NCBI GenBank assembly: GCA_016713005.1
Contig: JADJPY010000008.1
Location: forward strand, 1-64,000
Origin: Ramlibacter sp.
GTDB taxonomy: Bacteria > Pseudomonadota > Gammaproteobacteria > Burkholderiales > Burkholderiaceae_C
DNA: 64,000 nt
Direction: 5' to 3'
Below the pieces are notes generated by a model. That model was not told where the DNA came from. It saw nothing but the letters and a program-made list of their open reading frames with translations, and made no database searches. This document shows, in pieces, positions 1 to 8,739 of this stretch (within the stretch, counting starts at the first letter, position 1; each line of letters begins with the position of its first letter). A program made the position numbers and the translations under genes.

Positions 1-423
1 TGCAACCGCGAAGACAGCAAGTGGCAGATGCGCACCGTGATGGAGCTCAAGGGCGGCACGCTTTCGGTGGCCGAGAGCAGCAAGTACCAGGGCAACAATG
101 CCTTTACCGTGCTGCGTTGCGGCGCGGTGGCGGCAGCGGCACCTGCAGCGCCAGCAGCTCCTGCTGCGCCGGCGGCCGCAGCGTCCGGCAAGGTGATGAA
201 CTGCACGGTCAACCCCGGGCAGGCAGGCGTGACGACGTACCTGGACGACAAGCTCAAGAAGTCGGGCAACGCCGTGCGCGACTTCGACGGCTACACCTTC
301 AAGGCGGAGAAAACCATCAAGGTCAACAAGATGGACATCCTGGTGGGCAAGCTGGTGCGTGCCAACGGCAGCGTGTCGGAACCGCAGTCCTACGCCATGG
401 CCGACGAGTGGACATGTAAGTAA
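1..423 (+). CDS. Hypothetical protein, 5' truncated by window edge
   Basis: The frame is open from the first base, so the N-terminus lies outside the window; 140 residues are visible. They comprise a first stretch (about 1-45) ending in a Cys, an Ala/Pro linker at about 46-64, and a C-terminal domain of about 75 residues that contains Cys near its start (M-N-C-T-V) and again two residues before the end (W-T-C-K), which could form a disulfide in an exported protein. I recognise no family. The stop lies 114 bases before the next gene on the same strand, which encodes another exported protein, so the two may be co-transcribed. Confidence 0.6.
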   Translation, partial: CNREDSKWQMRTVMELKGGTLSVAESSKYQGNNAFTVLRCGAVAAAAPAAPAAPAAPAAAASGKVMNCTVNPGQAGVTTYLDDKLKKSGNAVRDFDGYTFKAEKTIKVNKMDILVGKLVRANGSVSEPQSYAMADEWTCK

Positions 424-536
424 CGCGTGTGGCGGGGGAGCGCTTCCGTTGGGGTGCGGAGGCAGCGGGCGCCGGTGGTTGAAAAGCTCCCCCGCAGCGG
501 AGTAAATTGCCAAGGTCGACCCGCCGGGAGCCGTCC

Positions 537-1793
537 ATGCGCGAAGTCCGTTTGCCCTTTTGCCGCCTGCCCTTTCGCAGCCTGCCCCTTCGCGCCTTGT
601 TTGCCGCGGCCCTGCTTCTGGGCGTTGCCCTGCCCGCGCTGGGTCAGACGTACTACGGCGTCACCCAGAGCTGGTGTGGCAAGAACGGCGGGCAGTTCCG
701 CTTTACCGGCAAGGTGGGCACCGACATCGGCGAGTGCGTGGTGCTGCCACGCGTGGGCAGCGGCAGTTCGGGCAGCGGCGGCGGCTACAGCGGTGGTGGC
801 GGCAACCGTTACATGGACATCTACAACGCGGCGGGCGCCCTGCGCCAGATGCTGGCCGAGAGCCGCCGTCGCGAGGCCATCCAGCTGGCGACCGACATCA
901 ACGAGCAGGGTCGCCAGGCCCTGAGCTGGGGCAACTACGAGCTGGCGATCAGCTATTTCGAGCAGTCGGCCGACCTGTGGGGCCAACTGGGCGATGGCGG
1001 CAATGTCCAGATCAGCCTGAACAACGCCGCGATCGCGCGCAACGCCTGGGCCGAGAAGGACCGGCAGGCCCGCGCCGCCGAAGAGCGCCGCCAGGAGGCG
1101 GAGCGCCAGCGCCTGGAGGATGAGCGTCGCAGCGCTGAAGAGGCCCGCCGCATCGCCGAAGCCGAGGCCGAAGCCGCCGCCAGGGCCAGGCAGGCGTCCA
1201 GCGGCCAAGGCGCTTCGGGCGGCGCGGCCCGGCCGGCCGTCAAGGGCGCCCGCAAGGACACCAATTGCACTGGCCCCGTGCCCGACGACGTGGCAGGCTG
1301 TTACGAGCAGCCCCGCCTGAGCAAGAAGCAACTGGCAGCCCAGGAGGCCGAACGCAAGCGTGCCGAACGCCGCGCCAAGCGCGACCAGCTGCGCGAGGCA
1401 CTGCGCGTCAAGGACAAGCCGGTGGGCGACGGCGGCGTGGTGGACGGTGACGACCTGCAGGTGGCGGCCGCTGACCCGCCCAAACCGCCAGAGCCGCCGG
1501 CCAAACCACCGGTCATGCATTGGGACCACAACATCATGCAGCACGAGTGCGACGCCCGCGGCGGCAGCTGGGGCACGCCCAAGGGGCGCACGATGCCGGG
1601 CTGCCTGCTGGACGGACCCGGGCGCAGCGGGTTCCCGCTGGCGGGCCCTGAGACGGACGCTTTCATCAAGGAGCAGGTGGACGAGCAGATCAAGCGCGCC
1701 GAAGAGCAGTCCAAAGCGTTGCGCGACAACCTGTTCCAGCGCAATCAGGATGCGCTCAGGCGGGCGCAGCAGGCAGGCAAGGTCGGGCCCTGA
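537..1793 (+). CDS. Exported protein with Ala/Arg/Glu coiled coil
   Basis: 418 residues. I chose the ATG at 537 because the sequence from there reads as a signal peptide (basic start, Leu/Ala-rich core, cleavage around A-L-G-Q at 35-37) and GGGAG lies just upstream; a TTG at 507 is possible but gives a hydrophilic extension. A Gly/Ser-rich patch sits at about 75-90. A region that may be TPR-like follows (A-L-S-W-G-N-Y-E-L-A-I-S-Y-F). Residues 165-225 are a long charged coiled coil, and a second coiled coil comes near 265-290. Scattered Cys pairs fit a periplasmic location. Function unknown. Confidence 0.7.
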   Translation: MREVRLPFCRLPFRSLPLRALFAAALLLGVALPALGQTYYGVTQSWCGKNGGQFRFTGKVGTDIGECVVLPRVGSGSSGSGGGYSGGGGNRYMDIYNAAGALRQMLAESRRREAIQLATDINEQGRQALSWGNYELAISYFEQSADLWGQLGDGGNVQISLNNAAIARNAWAEKDRQARAAEERRQEAERQRLEDERRSAEEARRIAEAEAEAAARARQASSGQGASGGAARPAVKGARKDTNCTGPVPDDVAGCYEQPRLSKKQLAAQEAERKRAERRAKRDQLREALRVKDKPVGDGGVVDGDDLQVAAADPPKPPEPPAKPPVMHWDHNIMQHECDARGGSWGTPKGRTMPGCLLDGPGRSGFPLAGPETDAFIKEQVDEQIKRAEEQSKALRDNLFQRNQDALRRAQQAGKVGP

Positions 1794-1816
1794 AGCCGGG
1801 CGGTACGCCCTGCCGG

Positions 1817-2278
1817 CTACCCCGGGACGCAGCCAGATAGGTCCAGCAGGACGGCCAGCAGGCCCAGTGCCCCCACCACGATGGCGATGCCGGCCCGCGC
1901 GGCGTAAGGGCCTTCTTCATTGGGGTCCAGCAGCGAGATGGCGGGATCCTGCGGGTCGTACCAGACCTTGACGGCTGTGCCCGTGGCGTACTTGTCGGCC
2001 ACAGGGCGGGCCAGTTGCGCGGTGGAAAACGCCGGCGAGCCGCCGGGACCGATGCGGTCGCCGTCATAGGTGGCGCCGCCCACGGTGTAGGTGTAAGCCA
2101 CCTCCAGCTTGTGCTCATTGCCGGAGTCCAGCTCGCGCACGGTCAAATCGCATCGGGTAATGACGCCCTGGGTGGTGGGCCACTGCCGGCTGGCACGTGC
2201 CTCTGCACGCGTCACGTGTGCCAGCCAGGCCGCAACAGCGGCGATCAGCAGACAGATGAGTCCGAATCCGGTGAGCAT
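1817..2278 (-). CDS. DUF3592-type membrane protein
   Basis: 153 residues with an N-terminal transmembrane segment (about 3-20), an extracytoplasmic beta-rich domain and a C-terminal membrane segment (about 130-148). The pattern of W-P-x-T-x-G near residue 35, a Y-T-Y strand and V-x-Y-D-P-x-D-P before the last helix is that of the DUF3592 family, whose function is unknown. Start is the ATG at 2278; a start five codons upstream is less likely. It is convergent with the preceding gene and in tandem with the next hydrolase. Confidence 0.7.
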   Translation of the reverse strand: MLTGFGLICLLIAAVAAWLAHVTRAEARASRQWPTTQGVITRCDLTVRELDSGNEHKLEVAYTYTVGGATYDGDRIGPGGSPAFSTAQLARPVADKYATGTAVKVWYDPQDPAISLLDPNEEGPYAARAGIAIVVGALGLLAVLLDLSGCVPG

Positions 2279-2347
2279 GGGCGTCCCCCGCAATGGCGCA
2301 AGGATTCTAGCCAGCGCCTGCCCGCACGCGGCGATGCGTCACCCGGC

Positions 2348-3196
2348 CTACGGCTTGAGCACGTCGCGCAGGAAGCCTTCGGCCGGGTGGCGGGCCGCGG
2401 GCAGATTCATCAGGGTGTGCGGCGCACCGGGGATCAGCACCACACTGGCCTGCTTGTTGGCCTTGAGCGCCGCACCACAGTGCCCGGTGGCGGTGGCGTT
2501 GCCCAGCCAGCTGTTGCTGGGGGAAAAGAAGACGTCGGTCGAACTCATCACATTCAGGACCGGCCGGTCGTCGGGCAGCGCGGTGGCGTGGGCCTGCACA
2601 AAGTAGTTGTCTTCACAACTCCACGAGTAGATGATGCGCCCCGCAAACTCGCGCCCGCTGTAGCGGGCGACGGCGGTGGCGCCTTCGCTGGTGCCGGCCA
2701 GCACCACGCGTGCCGCATCGGCCCATGGCAGGCCCGGCAATGCCCGGGCGGCGAGTGCGATTTCAGAGACCCGCAGCGCATGCACTTTTTCGTAGGTGGC
2801 CTTGTCCACGGGCGACTTGTAGGTGATGCGGTTGGGCAGGGCAAACGAGTCGGGCGCCAGGCTGGCGATGCCCATGCCGGCCAGCCACTGCTGCCATTCG
2901 CCAATGGCCTTGAGCGCGAGTCCCGACGAACCGTGCATGAACACCACCACCGGCACGCGCTGGCGCGCCTCCTTTGGCGCGCCGCGCAGCGGCCCCAGGT
3001 AAGGGGCGCCGCCGGTCACGCTGGCGGGCAGCGCCACCTGGGCGCCGGCAATCACGTCTTGTGCCGATGCCGCCGTGTGCACCACCGCCTCGCCCTTGAT
3101 CTCGCCCTGCGGGGTCTGGGCCCAGACGCTGGCGGCCAAGAGCAGGCTGGCCAGTACTGCGGCGTGTTGAACGGTTTGTGTCAAGGTGTTCTTCAT
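2348..3196 (-). CDS. Secreted alpha/beta hydrolase (dienelactone-hydrolase-like)
   Basis: 282 residues from the ATG at 3196, with a signal peptide ending near S-V-W-A-Q. The alpha/beta-hydrolase fold is indicated by V-V-V-F-M-H-G-S-S-G (oxyanion region, about 92-101), the nucleophile elbow A-G-T-S-E-G (Ser near 180) and a late H-T-L-M-N carrying the probable catalytic His. Substrate cannot be told. It is divergent from a LysR regulator 84 bases away, so it is a likely target of that regulator. The ATG is preceded by a purine-rich GAGAAAAC tract. Confidence 0.75.
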   Translation of the reverse strand: MKNTLTQTVQHAAVLASLLLAASVWAQTPQGEIKGEAVVHTAASAQDVIAGAQVALPASVTGGAPYLGPLRGAPKEARQRVPVVVFMHGSSGLALKAIGEWQQWLAGMGIASLAPDSFALPNRITYKSPVDKATYEKVHALRVSEIALAARALPGLPWADAARVVLAGTSEGATAVARYSGREFAGRIIYSWSCEDNYFVQAHATALPDDRPVLNVMSSTDVFFSPSNSWLGNATATGHCGAALKANKQASVVLIPGAPHTLMNLPAARHPAEGFLRDVLKP

Positions 3197-3263
3197 GGTG
3201 TTTTCTCCTTCGGCCTGCACTCTAGGCCTGCGTGGTCTTCGTGTCCAATGCATGTGTTGGCTG

Positions 3264-3286
3264 ATTCATAATTAAAAGCTATGAAT
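3264..3286. promoter_or_regulatory. Inverted repeat overlapping the LysR start
   Basis: ATTCATA and TATGAAT form perfect 7-base arms separated by 9 bases, and the right arm contains the ATG of the LysR gene. LysR proteins bind dyads containing T-N11-A between divergent genes; this site could serve autoregulation. The arms are visible; the binding is inferred. Confidence 0.45.
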
Positions 3287-4204
3287 ATCAGCCAACGGCA
3301 ACTTCGCATGTTTGTCGAGACGGCGCGACTGGGCAACATCTCGCGTGCCAGTGAAGCGCTGCACATCAGCCAGCCCGCGCTGACGCGGGCGCTGAAGGAG
3401 TTCGAGTCACAGATCAGCACGGTGCTGTTTGAGCGCACCACCCGGCGCCTGGCGCTCACGCCCGAAGGGGAGCGCTTTTTGCCCACGGCGCAGCGCCTGC
3501 TGGGCGACCTGACCGAGGCCGCCGAGCGACTGCGCGTGCAGGCCAGTGACGTGCAGGGCACGGTGACGCTTGCAGTGGGTACGGCGTTTGGCGCGCTGGT
3601 GCTGCCCCATGTGCTGCGGCCGCTGGCGGCGCGCTACCCCGGCATGCGCCTGCGCCTGCTGGACGACACCAGCGCCGGCATCACGCGCCGGGTCGTGCAC
3701 GCCGAGGCGGACCTCGGCATTGGTTCGCTGTCGGGCGACACCAGCGCCCTGCTGTGCCAGAAGCTGCTGACGGCGCCGCTGGGCGTGCTGGCCAACCCGG
3801 CGCACTTTGCCCTCAAGGCATCGGCCGGCGCACGCGAGCTGGCCGCGCTGCCCCTGCTGAAGGAAGGGCCGGACACCAGCATCATGCAGCTGCTGCGCCT
3901 GCACGGCTCCAGCCTGGTGGCGCAGATGGAAGGCGGCATTGAGGTTTCCAGCCTGTCCATCCAGCTGGCAATGGCGCAGGCGGGCGTGGGGGTGGCCGTG
4001 CTCTCGGCGCTGGGCGCCAGCCACCCGCAGGCGCGCGGCATGCGCTTTGTACCGTTGCGCCCCGCCGTGCGGCGCGAAGTCTTTTTGCAGCAGCGCCGCG
4101 ACCGGCCGCTGTCGGCCAGTGCCCGCGTGCTGCGCGATGCCCTGCTCGCGCCGCTGCGCGTGCCGCAGGCGCACCCGTCGATACGGTTTGTGGCCAAGGG
4201 CTGA
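3281..4204 (+). CDS. LysR-family transcriptional regulator
   Basis: 307 residues with the canonical N-terminal winged helix-turn-helix (about 3-62: L-R-M-F-V-E-T-A-R...S-I/S-R-A-S-E-A-L-H-I-S-Q-P-A-L-T-R) and a C-terminal periplasmic-binding-protein-like effector domain (about 90-295). Length is normal for the family. It is divergent from the exported alpha/beta hydrolase at 2348-3196, which it most likely controls. A 7-base inverted repeat overlaps its own start. The effector cannot be told from sequence. It ends 14 bases before the convergent dnaE2. Confidence 0.9.
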   Translation: MNISQRQLRMFVETARLGNISRASEALHISQPALTRALKEFESQISTVLFERTTRRLALTPEGERFLPTAQRLLGDLTEAAERLRVQASDVQGTVTLAVGTAFGALVLPHVLRPLAARYPGMRLRLLDDTSAGITRRVVHAEADLGIGSLSGDTSALLCQKLLTAPLGVLANPAHFALKASAGARELAALPLLKEGPDTSIMQLLRLHGSSLVAQMEGGIEVSSLSIQLAMAQAGVGVAVLSALGASHPQARGMRFVPLRPAVRREVFLQQRRDRPLSASARVLRDALLAPLRVPQAHPSIRFVAKG

Positions 4205-4217
4205 GCGGACGCAACCG

Positions 4218-7200
4218 TCAATGAAAGTCCCGGCTCCGGTTGCCCAGCCGGCCGAGCCGGCCCAGCAGGGGCGTCAGGTCGGTGAGCCGCGCGGCCACCA
4301 GATGGCAGACCTGGCCACCGCTGTCCACATCGCGCTGCCAGGTGCCGTGCACGGCCAGCAGGCGCGCGCGAAGCAGGGGCTGGCGCTGGGCCTCGCGCAC
4401 ATGCCGCCACACGATCACGTTGACGGGGCCGGTCTCGTCCTCCAGCGTCACAAAGATGGTGCCCTTGGCCGTCTGGGGCTGCTGGCGCACCGTCACGATG
4501 CCGCAGGCGGCGGCTCGGCGGCCATCGGGCAGCGCAGACAGCTCCTGCGCATTCAGGTAGCCCGTGCGGGCCAGCCGTGCGCGCAACAGGGCCAGCGGAT
4601 GGCGACGCAGCGTCAGGCCGGTGGCGGCGTAGTCAAACAGGATCTCCTCGCCCTCGGGCGCGGGGGGCAGCGCCAGCGCGGCCTCGTGCACGGGCGCGCC
4701 GCGCAGCAGCGCGGGCGCGCGGTGGCGCGCGGCGGCGTCCCACACCTGCTGGCGCCGGTGGCCCGAGAGGCTGTGCAGCGCGTCGGCGGCGGCCAGCGCA
4801 TTCAGGTCTTTCACGTCCAGCTGCGCGCGCAGGGACAGGTCTTCGGTGCTGGCAAAGGGCGCCTGCGCGCGCGCAGCCACGATGCGGCTGGCGCCCTCGC
4901 CGCTCAGCCCGCCCACCATGTGCAGGCCCAGCCGGACTGCTGCGTCCGGGGCCACGTCAGGCCCCGAATAATTGGAATCTGACCCCAATTTCTCCAGTGT
5001 GCAGTCGGTGTGGCTGTGGGAGACGTCGGCGGGCAGCACTTGCACGCCATGGCGACGGGCGTCCTGCACCAGCTGGGCGGGCGGGTAAAAGCCCATGGGC
5101 TGGGAGTTGAGCATCGCGGCCAGGAAGCATGCGGGCTCGTGGCACTTGAGCCAGCTGCTGGCGTAGGCCAGCAGCGCAAAGCTGTAGGCGTGGCTCTCGG
5201 GGAAGCCGTATTCGCCAAAGCCCAGGATCTGCCCGAATATGCGCCGCGCAAACGCATCGGTATAGCCGCGGGCCAGCATGCCGCTGATGAGGGGCGCTTC
5301 GAACCTGTGCACCCCGCCCTTGCGCTTCCAGGCGGCCATGGCACGGCGCAGCGCATCGGCCTGCGTGGCACTGAAGCCGGCGGCCACCATCGAAATCTGC
5401 ATCACCTGCTCCTGGAAGATGGGCACGCCCAGCGTGCGCGCCAGCGCCTCTTTCAGGCGGGGTTCGTCGCCGTCGTGGCTCGAGCGCTCGTACTCGATGG
5501 GCAGGCCGCGGGCGACGCGCTCGCGCGCCTTCAGGTAGGGGTGCACCATGCCGCCGGCAATCGGCCCGGGCCGCACGATGGCGACCTCGATCACCAGGTC
5601 GTAGAAGCGCCGCGGCCGCAGGCGCGGCAGCATGGACATCTGCGCCCGGCTCTCGATCTGGAACACGCCCACCGTGTCGGCGCGGCGGATCATCTCGTAG
5701 GTGGCCGGATCCTCCTGCGGGATGTCACGCAGCTGCATGTCCGTGCCGCGCAGCGCGTTGCGCAGGTGCAGGCAGCGGCGGATGGCGGTGAGCATGCCCA
5801 GCGCCAGCACGTCGACCTTGAGCAGCCCCAGGCTTTCCAGGTCGTCCTTGTCCCACTGGATGACGGAGCGGTCTTTCATGGCCGCGTTCTCCACCGGCAC
5901 CAGCCGGGTCAGGCGGGTTTGCGTCAGCACAAAGCCGCCCACATGCTGGCTCAGGTGGCGCGGAAAGCCGATCAGCTCGCGCGTGAGGCCCAGCCACAGC
6001 CGCGCGGTGTGCACGGGAAGCGCCACGCCGCAGCGCTGCGCCAATTCGTCCAGCCGGTCGTCGGCCAGGCCCTTGTCAAACCACTGGTGCTCGCCGGCAA
6101 AAGCCTCCACCAGCGGCACGGGCACGCCCAGCGCCTTGCCCACGTCGCGGATGGCGCTGCGGGTGCGGTAGCAGGTGACAACGGCGGCAATGGCGGCGCG
6201 CTCGCGGCCGTACTTGGCGTAGATGTACTGGATGACTTCCTCGCGGCGCTCGTGCTCGAAATCCACGTCGATGTCGGGCGGTTCGTTGCGCCGCTCCAGG
6301 CTGATGAAGCGCTCCAGCAGCGGGTGCGAGTGCATGGGGTCGGCCGCGGTGATGCCAAGGCACCAGCACACCACCGAGTTGGCCGCCGAGCCGCGACCCT
6401 GGCAGAGGATGCCTTTGCCCTCGGCAAAGCGCACGATGTCGTCCACGGTCAGGAAAAACATCTCGTAGCGGCATTCGGCAATGAGCCGCAGCTCCTTGAC
6501 CAGGTAGCGGCCGATGCGCATGGGCAGGCCCTGCGGGTAACGCCGCGCCGCGCCTTGCAGCGTGCGCCGGCGCAGCGCCTGCGCGGGGCTCAGGCCTTCG
6601 GGCACCGTCTCCAGCGGGTAGTTGTAGCGCACCTCGTCCAGGCTGAAGCGGCAGCGCCGCGCCACCTCCAGCGTGGCGGCCAGCAGCGCCGGCGGATAGA
6701 TGTGGGCCAGGCGCGCGCGCAGCCGCAGGTGGCGCTCGGCGTTGGGCTGCAAACCGAAACCGCAGTCGGCCACCGGCCGGCCCAGACGCACGGCGGTGAT
6801 CACGTCCTGCAGCGGCTTGCGCGAGCGCACGTGCATGTGCACGTCGCCCGCGGCCACCAGCGGCACGCCGGTTTGTGCGCCCAGGGCCTGCAGCGTGGCC
6901 AGCCAGGCCTCGTCGTCGGGGCCGTGCAGCAACTCGGCCCCCAGCCAGATATCCAGGGGAAATATGGCCCTGAGCCCCGCCAGAATTGATCGGATAGCTA
7001 TCAAATTAATAGCATCCTGAGCACGACGCTCAGGGACGAAGAGCAGCTCGCATCCGCCCAGGCGGTGCAGCGCGGCCTCCGCGCCGGGCACGCGGTAGTC
7101 GCCCTTGGGCGCGTTGCGCCGCGCCGCGGTGATGAACTCGCACAGGTTGCCCCAGCCGTCCAGGTCGCGCGCCAGCGCCACCAGGCGAAAGCCCTCAAAC

Positions 7201-7445
7201 GCGAACTCCGCGCCGGCCAGCAGCTTCAGGCCCAGCTCGCGCGCCTTCATGTGCGCGCGCACCAGCCCGGCGACCGAGCATTCGTCGGTGATGGCCAGCG
7301 CCTCGTAGCCCAGATCAAAGGCGCGCTGCACCAGTTCTTCGGGGTGCGAGGCGCCCCGCTGGAAGCTGAAGTTGCTTAAAGCGTGCAGCTCGGCATAGCT
7401 GGGGAGGTGACCGGGCAGATAACCGGGCAGGGCCGACTCAGGCAT
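4218..7445 (-). CDS. dnaE2: Error-prone DNA polymerase III alpha subunit, DnaE2
   Basis: About 1075 residues from the ATG at 7445, which overlaps the end of imuB by 8 bases. An N-terminal PHP domain starts with Y-A-E-L-H-A-L-S-N-F-S-F; the polymerase core carries the catalytic P-D-I-D-V-D-F-E motif, then fingers, HhH and a C-terminal OB fold. This is DnaE2, the translesion polymerase that works with ImuA and ImuB during SOS mutagenesis. Two repeat-derived segments lie in frame inside the gene (4956-4991 and 6957-7013), adding residues not expected in the family. Expression should follow the LexA box at 9490-9509. Confidence 0.93.
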   Translation of the reverse strand: MPESALPGYLPGHLPSYAELHALSNFSFQRGASHPEELVQRAFDLGYEALAITDECSVAGLVRAHMKARELGLKLLAGAEFAFEGFRLVALARDLDGWGNLCEFITAARRNAPKGDYRVPGAEAALHRLGGCELLFVPERRAQDAINLIAIRSILAGLRAIFPLDIWLGAELLHGPDDEAWLATLQALGAQTGVPLVAAGDVHMHVRSRKPLQDVITAVRLGRPVADCGFGLQPNAERHLRLRARLAHIYPPALLAATLEVARRCRFSLDEVRYNYPLETVPEGLSPAQALRRRTLQGAARRYPQGLPMRIGRYLVKELRLIAECRYEMFFLTVDDIVRFAEGKGILCQGRGSAANSVVCWCLGITAADPMHSHPLLERFISLERRNEPPDIDVDFEHERREEVIQYIYAKYGRERAAIAAVVTCYRTRSAIRDVGKALGVPVPLVEAFAGEHQWFDKGLADDRLDELAQRCGVALPVHTARLWLGLTRELIGFPRHLSQHVGGFVLTQTRLTRLVPVENAAMKDRSVIQWDKDDLESLGLLKVDVLALGMLTAIRRCLHLRNALRGTDMQLRDIPQEDPATYEMIRRADTVGVFQIESRAQMSMLPRLRPRRFYDLVIEVAIVRPGPIAGGMVHPYLKARERVARGLPIEYERSSHDGDEPRLKEALARTLGVPIFQEQVMQISMVAAGFSATQADALRRAMAAWKRKGGVHRFEAPLISGMLARGYTDAFARRIFGQILGFGEYGFPESHAYSFALLAYASSWLKCHEPACFLAAMLNSQPMGFYPPAQLVQDARRHGVQVLPADVSHSHTDCTLEKLGSDSNYSGPDVAPDAAVRLGLHMVGGLSGEGASRIVAARAQAPFASTEDLSLRAQLDVKDLNALAAADALHSLSGHRRQQVWDAAARHRAPALLRGAPVHEAALALPPAPEGEEILFDYAATGLTLRRHPLALLRARLARTGYLNAQELSALPDGRRAAACGIVTVRQQPQTAKGTIFVTLEDETGPVNVIVWRHVREAQRQPLLRARLLAVHGTWQRDVDSGGQVCHLVAARLTDLTPLLGRLGRLGNRSRDFH
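4956..4991 (-). repeat. GGGGTCAG-type palindromic repeat inside dnaE2
   Basis: An AT-richer stretch in an otherwise GC-rich gene. On the minus strand it reads AATTGGGGTCAGATTCC followed by AATTATTCGGGGCC. AATTGG and CCAATT form inverted arms. In DnaE2 it adds a segment reading G-S-D-S-N-Y-S-G-P-D between the D-C-T-L-E and A-V-R-L-G-L motifs, where I expect none. It resembles REP sequences with a GGGGTCAG core; that family assignment is from memory. Confidence 0.5.
6957..7013 (-). repeat. GCTAT..TAGC dispersed repeat, copy 1, in frame in dnaE2
   Basis: Minus-strand orientation. The core GCTATTAATTTGATAGC (6997-7013) is followed by a GCGGGGCTCAGGGCC box and ATATTTCC. It is read through in frame as A-I-N-L-I-A-I-R-S-I-L-A-G-L-R-A-I-F-P within the PHP-proximal part of DnaE2, about 19 extra residues. 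Confidence 0.65.
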
Positions 7446-8739
7446 AGAACCCCTGCAGGAACCATCGCCCCGACCCGCCACCGGCGAGCGCCGGCCGCTC
7501 GCGGTACACCCACACCAGCCCGGCCTGCGGGCTGTGGGCGATGAAATAGTCGCGCAGCGCCGGGCCGCCACCCTCCCACCAGCCGGCCTCGATGCGGTGC
7601 AGGCGCGTCAGCCGGCGCAGCGGGCCACCGTACTGCGGCACGTCCCGCTCCACCGCCAGCGCCAGCGGCTCGCGCAGCAGCCAGGTGGGGTACAGGACGT
7701 CCGCGGCTGGAGGGCTGGCGTGCGCGGCAGAAGGAGTGGCGCCCCCCTCGCCTGCGCCCTGCCCGCGCGCGCTCACCCAGCGCTGCATGGCCTCGGGCCG
7801 GTGGTCGGCCTGCGCCACGGGTACCTGCACCTGGTCTTCCCCCAGCCGCGCACTCAGGCGCTCCACCAGTTCGTGCAGGCGCTCGCCGGGGCGGTTGTCC
7901 TCGGGCAGGAAGCTGCGGCTTGCGCCCAGCCAGGGCGCGCTGTCGGTGAGGCGCAGGCGCAAGTGGCTGGCGGGCGCGGCCAGGCGCACGCGCGCGAGCT
8001 GCTCGCCCACCAGCCGGCGCAGGTGGGCCATGTCCTGCGCGGGCTGCGCCGTGCGCACCGTCAGTGATTCGTGGGGCGGCAGCGGCACGCCATCCAGGCG
8101 CTTGAGGTCCAGCGTCCACTGCAACTGCAGCGCCAGCGCGCCACGGTCGCGCGCGCGCAGCCAGGCCTGCAGTTGCAGCAGCAGGCGCTGCGCGGCCCAC
8201 ATCAGCCCGGGCGCAGTGGTGGCCAGCGCAGGCAGCTCCAGGCTGGCGTCAAACACCTCAGGCAGGGTCAGCCAGACGCAGGCGGCGGGCCGCTCGCCAT
8301 AGGCCGTGTCCAGCGCCTCCAGCAGGGGCGCGCCAAAGCGCCGCGCCACACCCCCGCGCGGCAGCGCGCGCAGCTGGCCCCACTGGCGGCAACCGGTGCG
8401 CGCCAGCGTGTCCAGCCAGGGCTGCGCGGCCGTCAGCGTGGACAGCGGCAGCCCGTCGGGCACGGCGGGCGGCACAGCCAGCCCCTGGCGCTGCAGGCGC
8501 AGGAGCGCGATTGCTATCAAATATGTAGCGGCTCGTGCATATTCCACGCGGGCTGCGGCATGATTTGGCCTGAAAAGACGGCGCAGCAGGCGATCTGGCC
8601 CGCCCCACAGCCGGTGCGAGGCCGAGACCTCCAGCACCAGTGCCTCGTCCACCTGCGCCACCCGCGGCGTGAACTGCAGCGCGCGCCAGCCCCAGGCGGT
8701 GTGCTCGCCCTCAGGTGGCAACAGCGCGATCCAGTGCAT
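7438..8739 (-). CDS. imuB: Y-family polymerase-like mutagenesis protein ImuB
   Basis: 433 residues starting M-H-W-I-A-L-L at 8739, inside the end of imuA (29-base overlap). It has the Y-family polymerase fold but the acidic catalytic triad positions near the start read W-I-A-L-L-P-P-E, consistent with the non-catalytic ImuB group that bridges DnaE2, ImuA and the beta clamp. A repeat copy (8513-8575) crosses the gene in antisense, adding a stretch around F-R-P-N-H-A-A-A-R-V-E-Y. It is translationally coupled to dnaE2. Confidence 0.9.
   Translation of the reverse strand: MHWIALLPPEGEHTAWGWRALQFTPRVAQVDEALVLEVSASHRLWGGPDRLLRRLFRPNHAAARVEYARAATYLIAIALLRLQRQGLAVPPAVPDGLPLSTLTAAQPWLDTLARTGCRQWGQLRALPRGGVARRFGAPLLEALDTAYGERPAACVWLTLPEVFDASLELPALATTAPGLMWAAQRLLLQLQAWLRARDRGALALQLQWTLDLKRLDGVPLPPHESLTVRTAQPAQDMAHLRRLVGEQLARVRLAAPASHLRLRLTDSAPWLGASRSFLPEDNRPGERLHELVERLSARLGEDQVQVPVAQADHRPEAMQRWVSARGQGAGEGGATPSAAHASPPAADVLYPTWLLREPLALAVERDVPQYGGPLRRLTRLHRIEAGWWEGGGPALRDYFIAHSPQAGLVWVYRERPALAGGGSGRWFLQGFYA
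8513..8575 (+). repeat. GCTAT..GTAGC dispersed repeat, copy 2, inside imuB
   Basis: The core GCTATCAAATATGTAGC (8513-8529) is followed by GGCTCGTGCA and the GCGGGCTGCGGC box, then TTTGGCC. It lies opposite to the imuB coding strand and stays open in the imuB frame, so it contributes about 21 residues to the protein. Confidence 0.6.

Noticed and set aside
390..1544. Minus-strand frame of 384 codons opposite the coiled-coil protein
   Set aside because: Shadow of a high-GC gene; the plus strand has a signal peptide, ribosome site and coiled coil.
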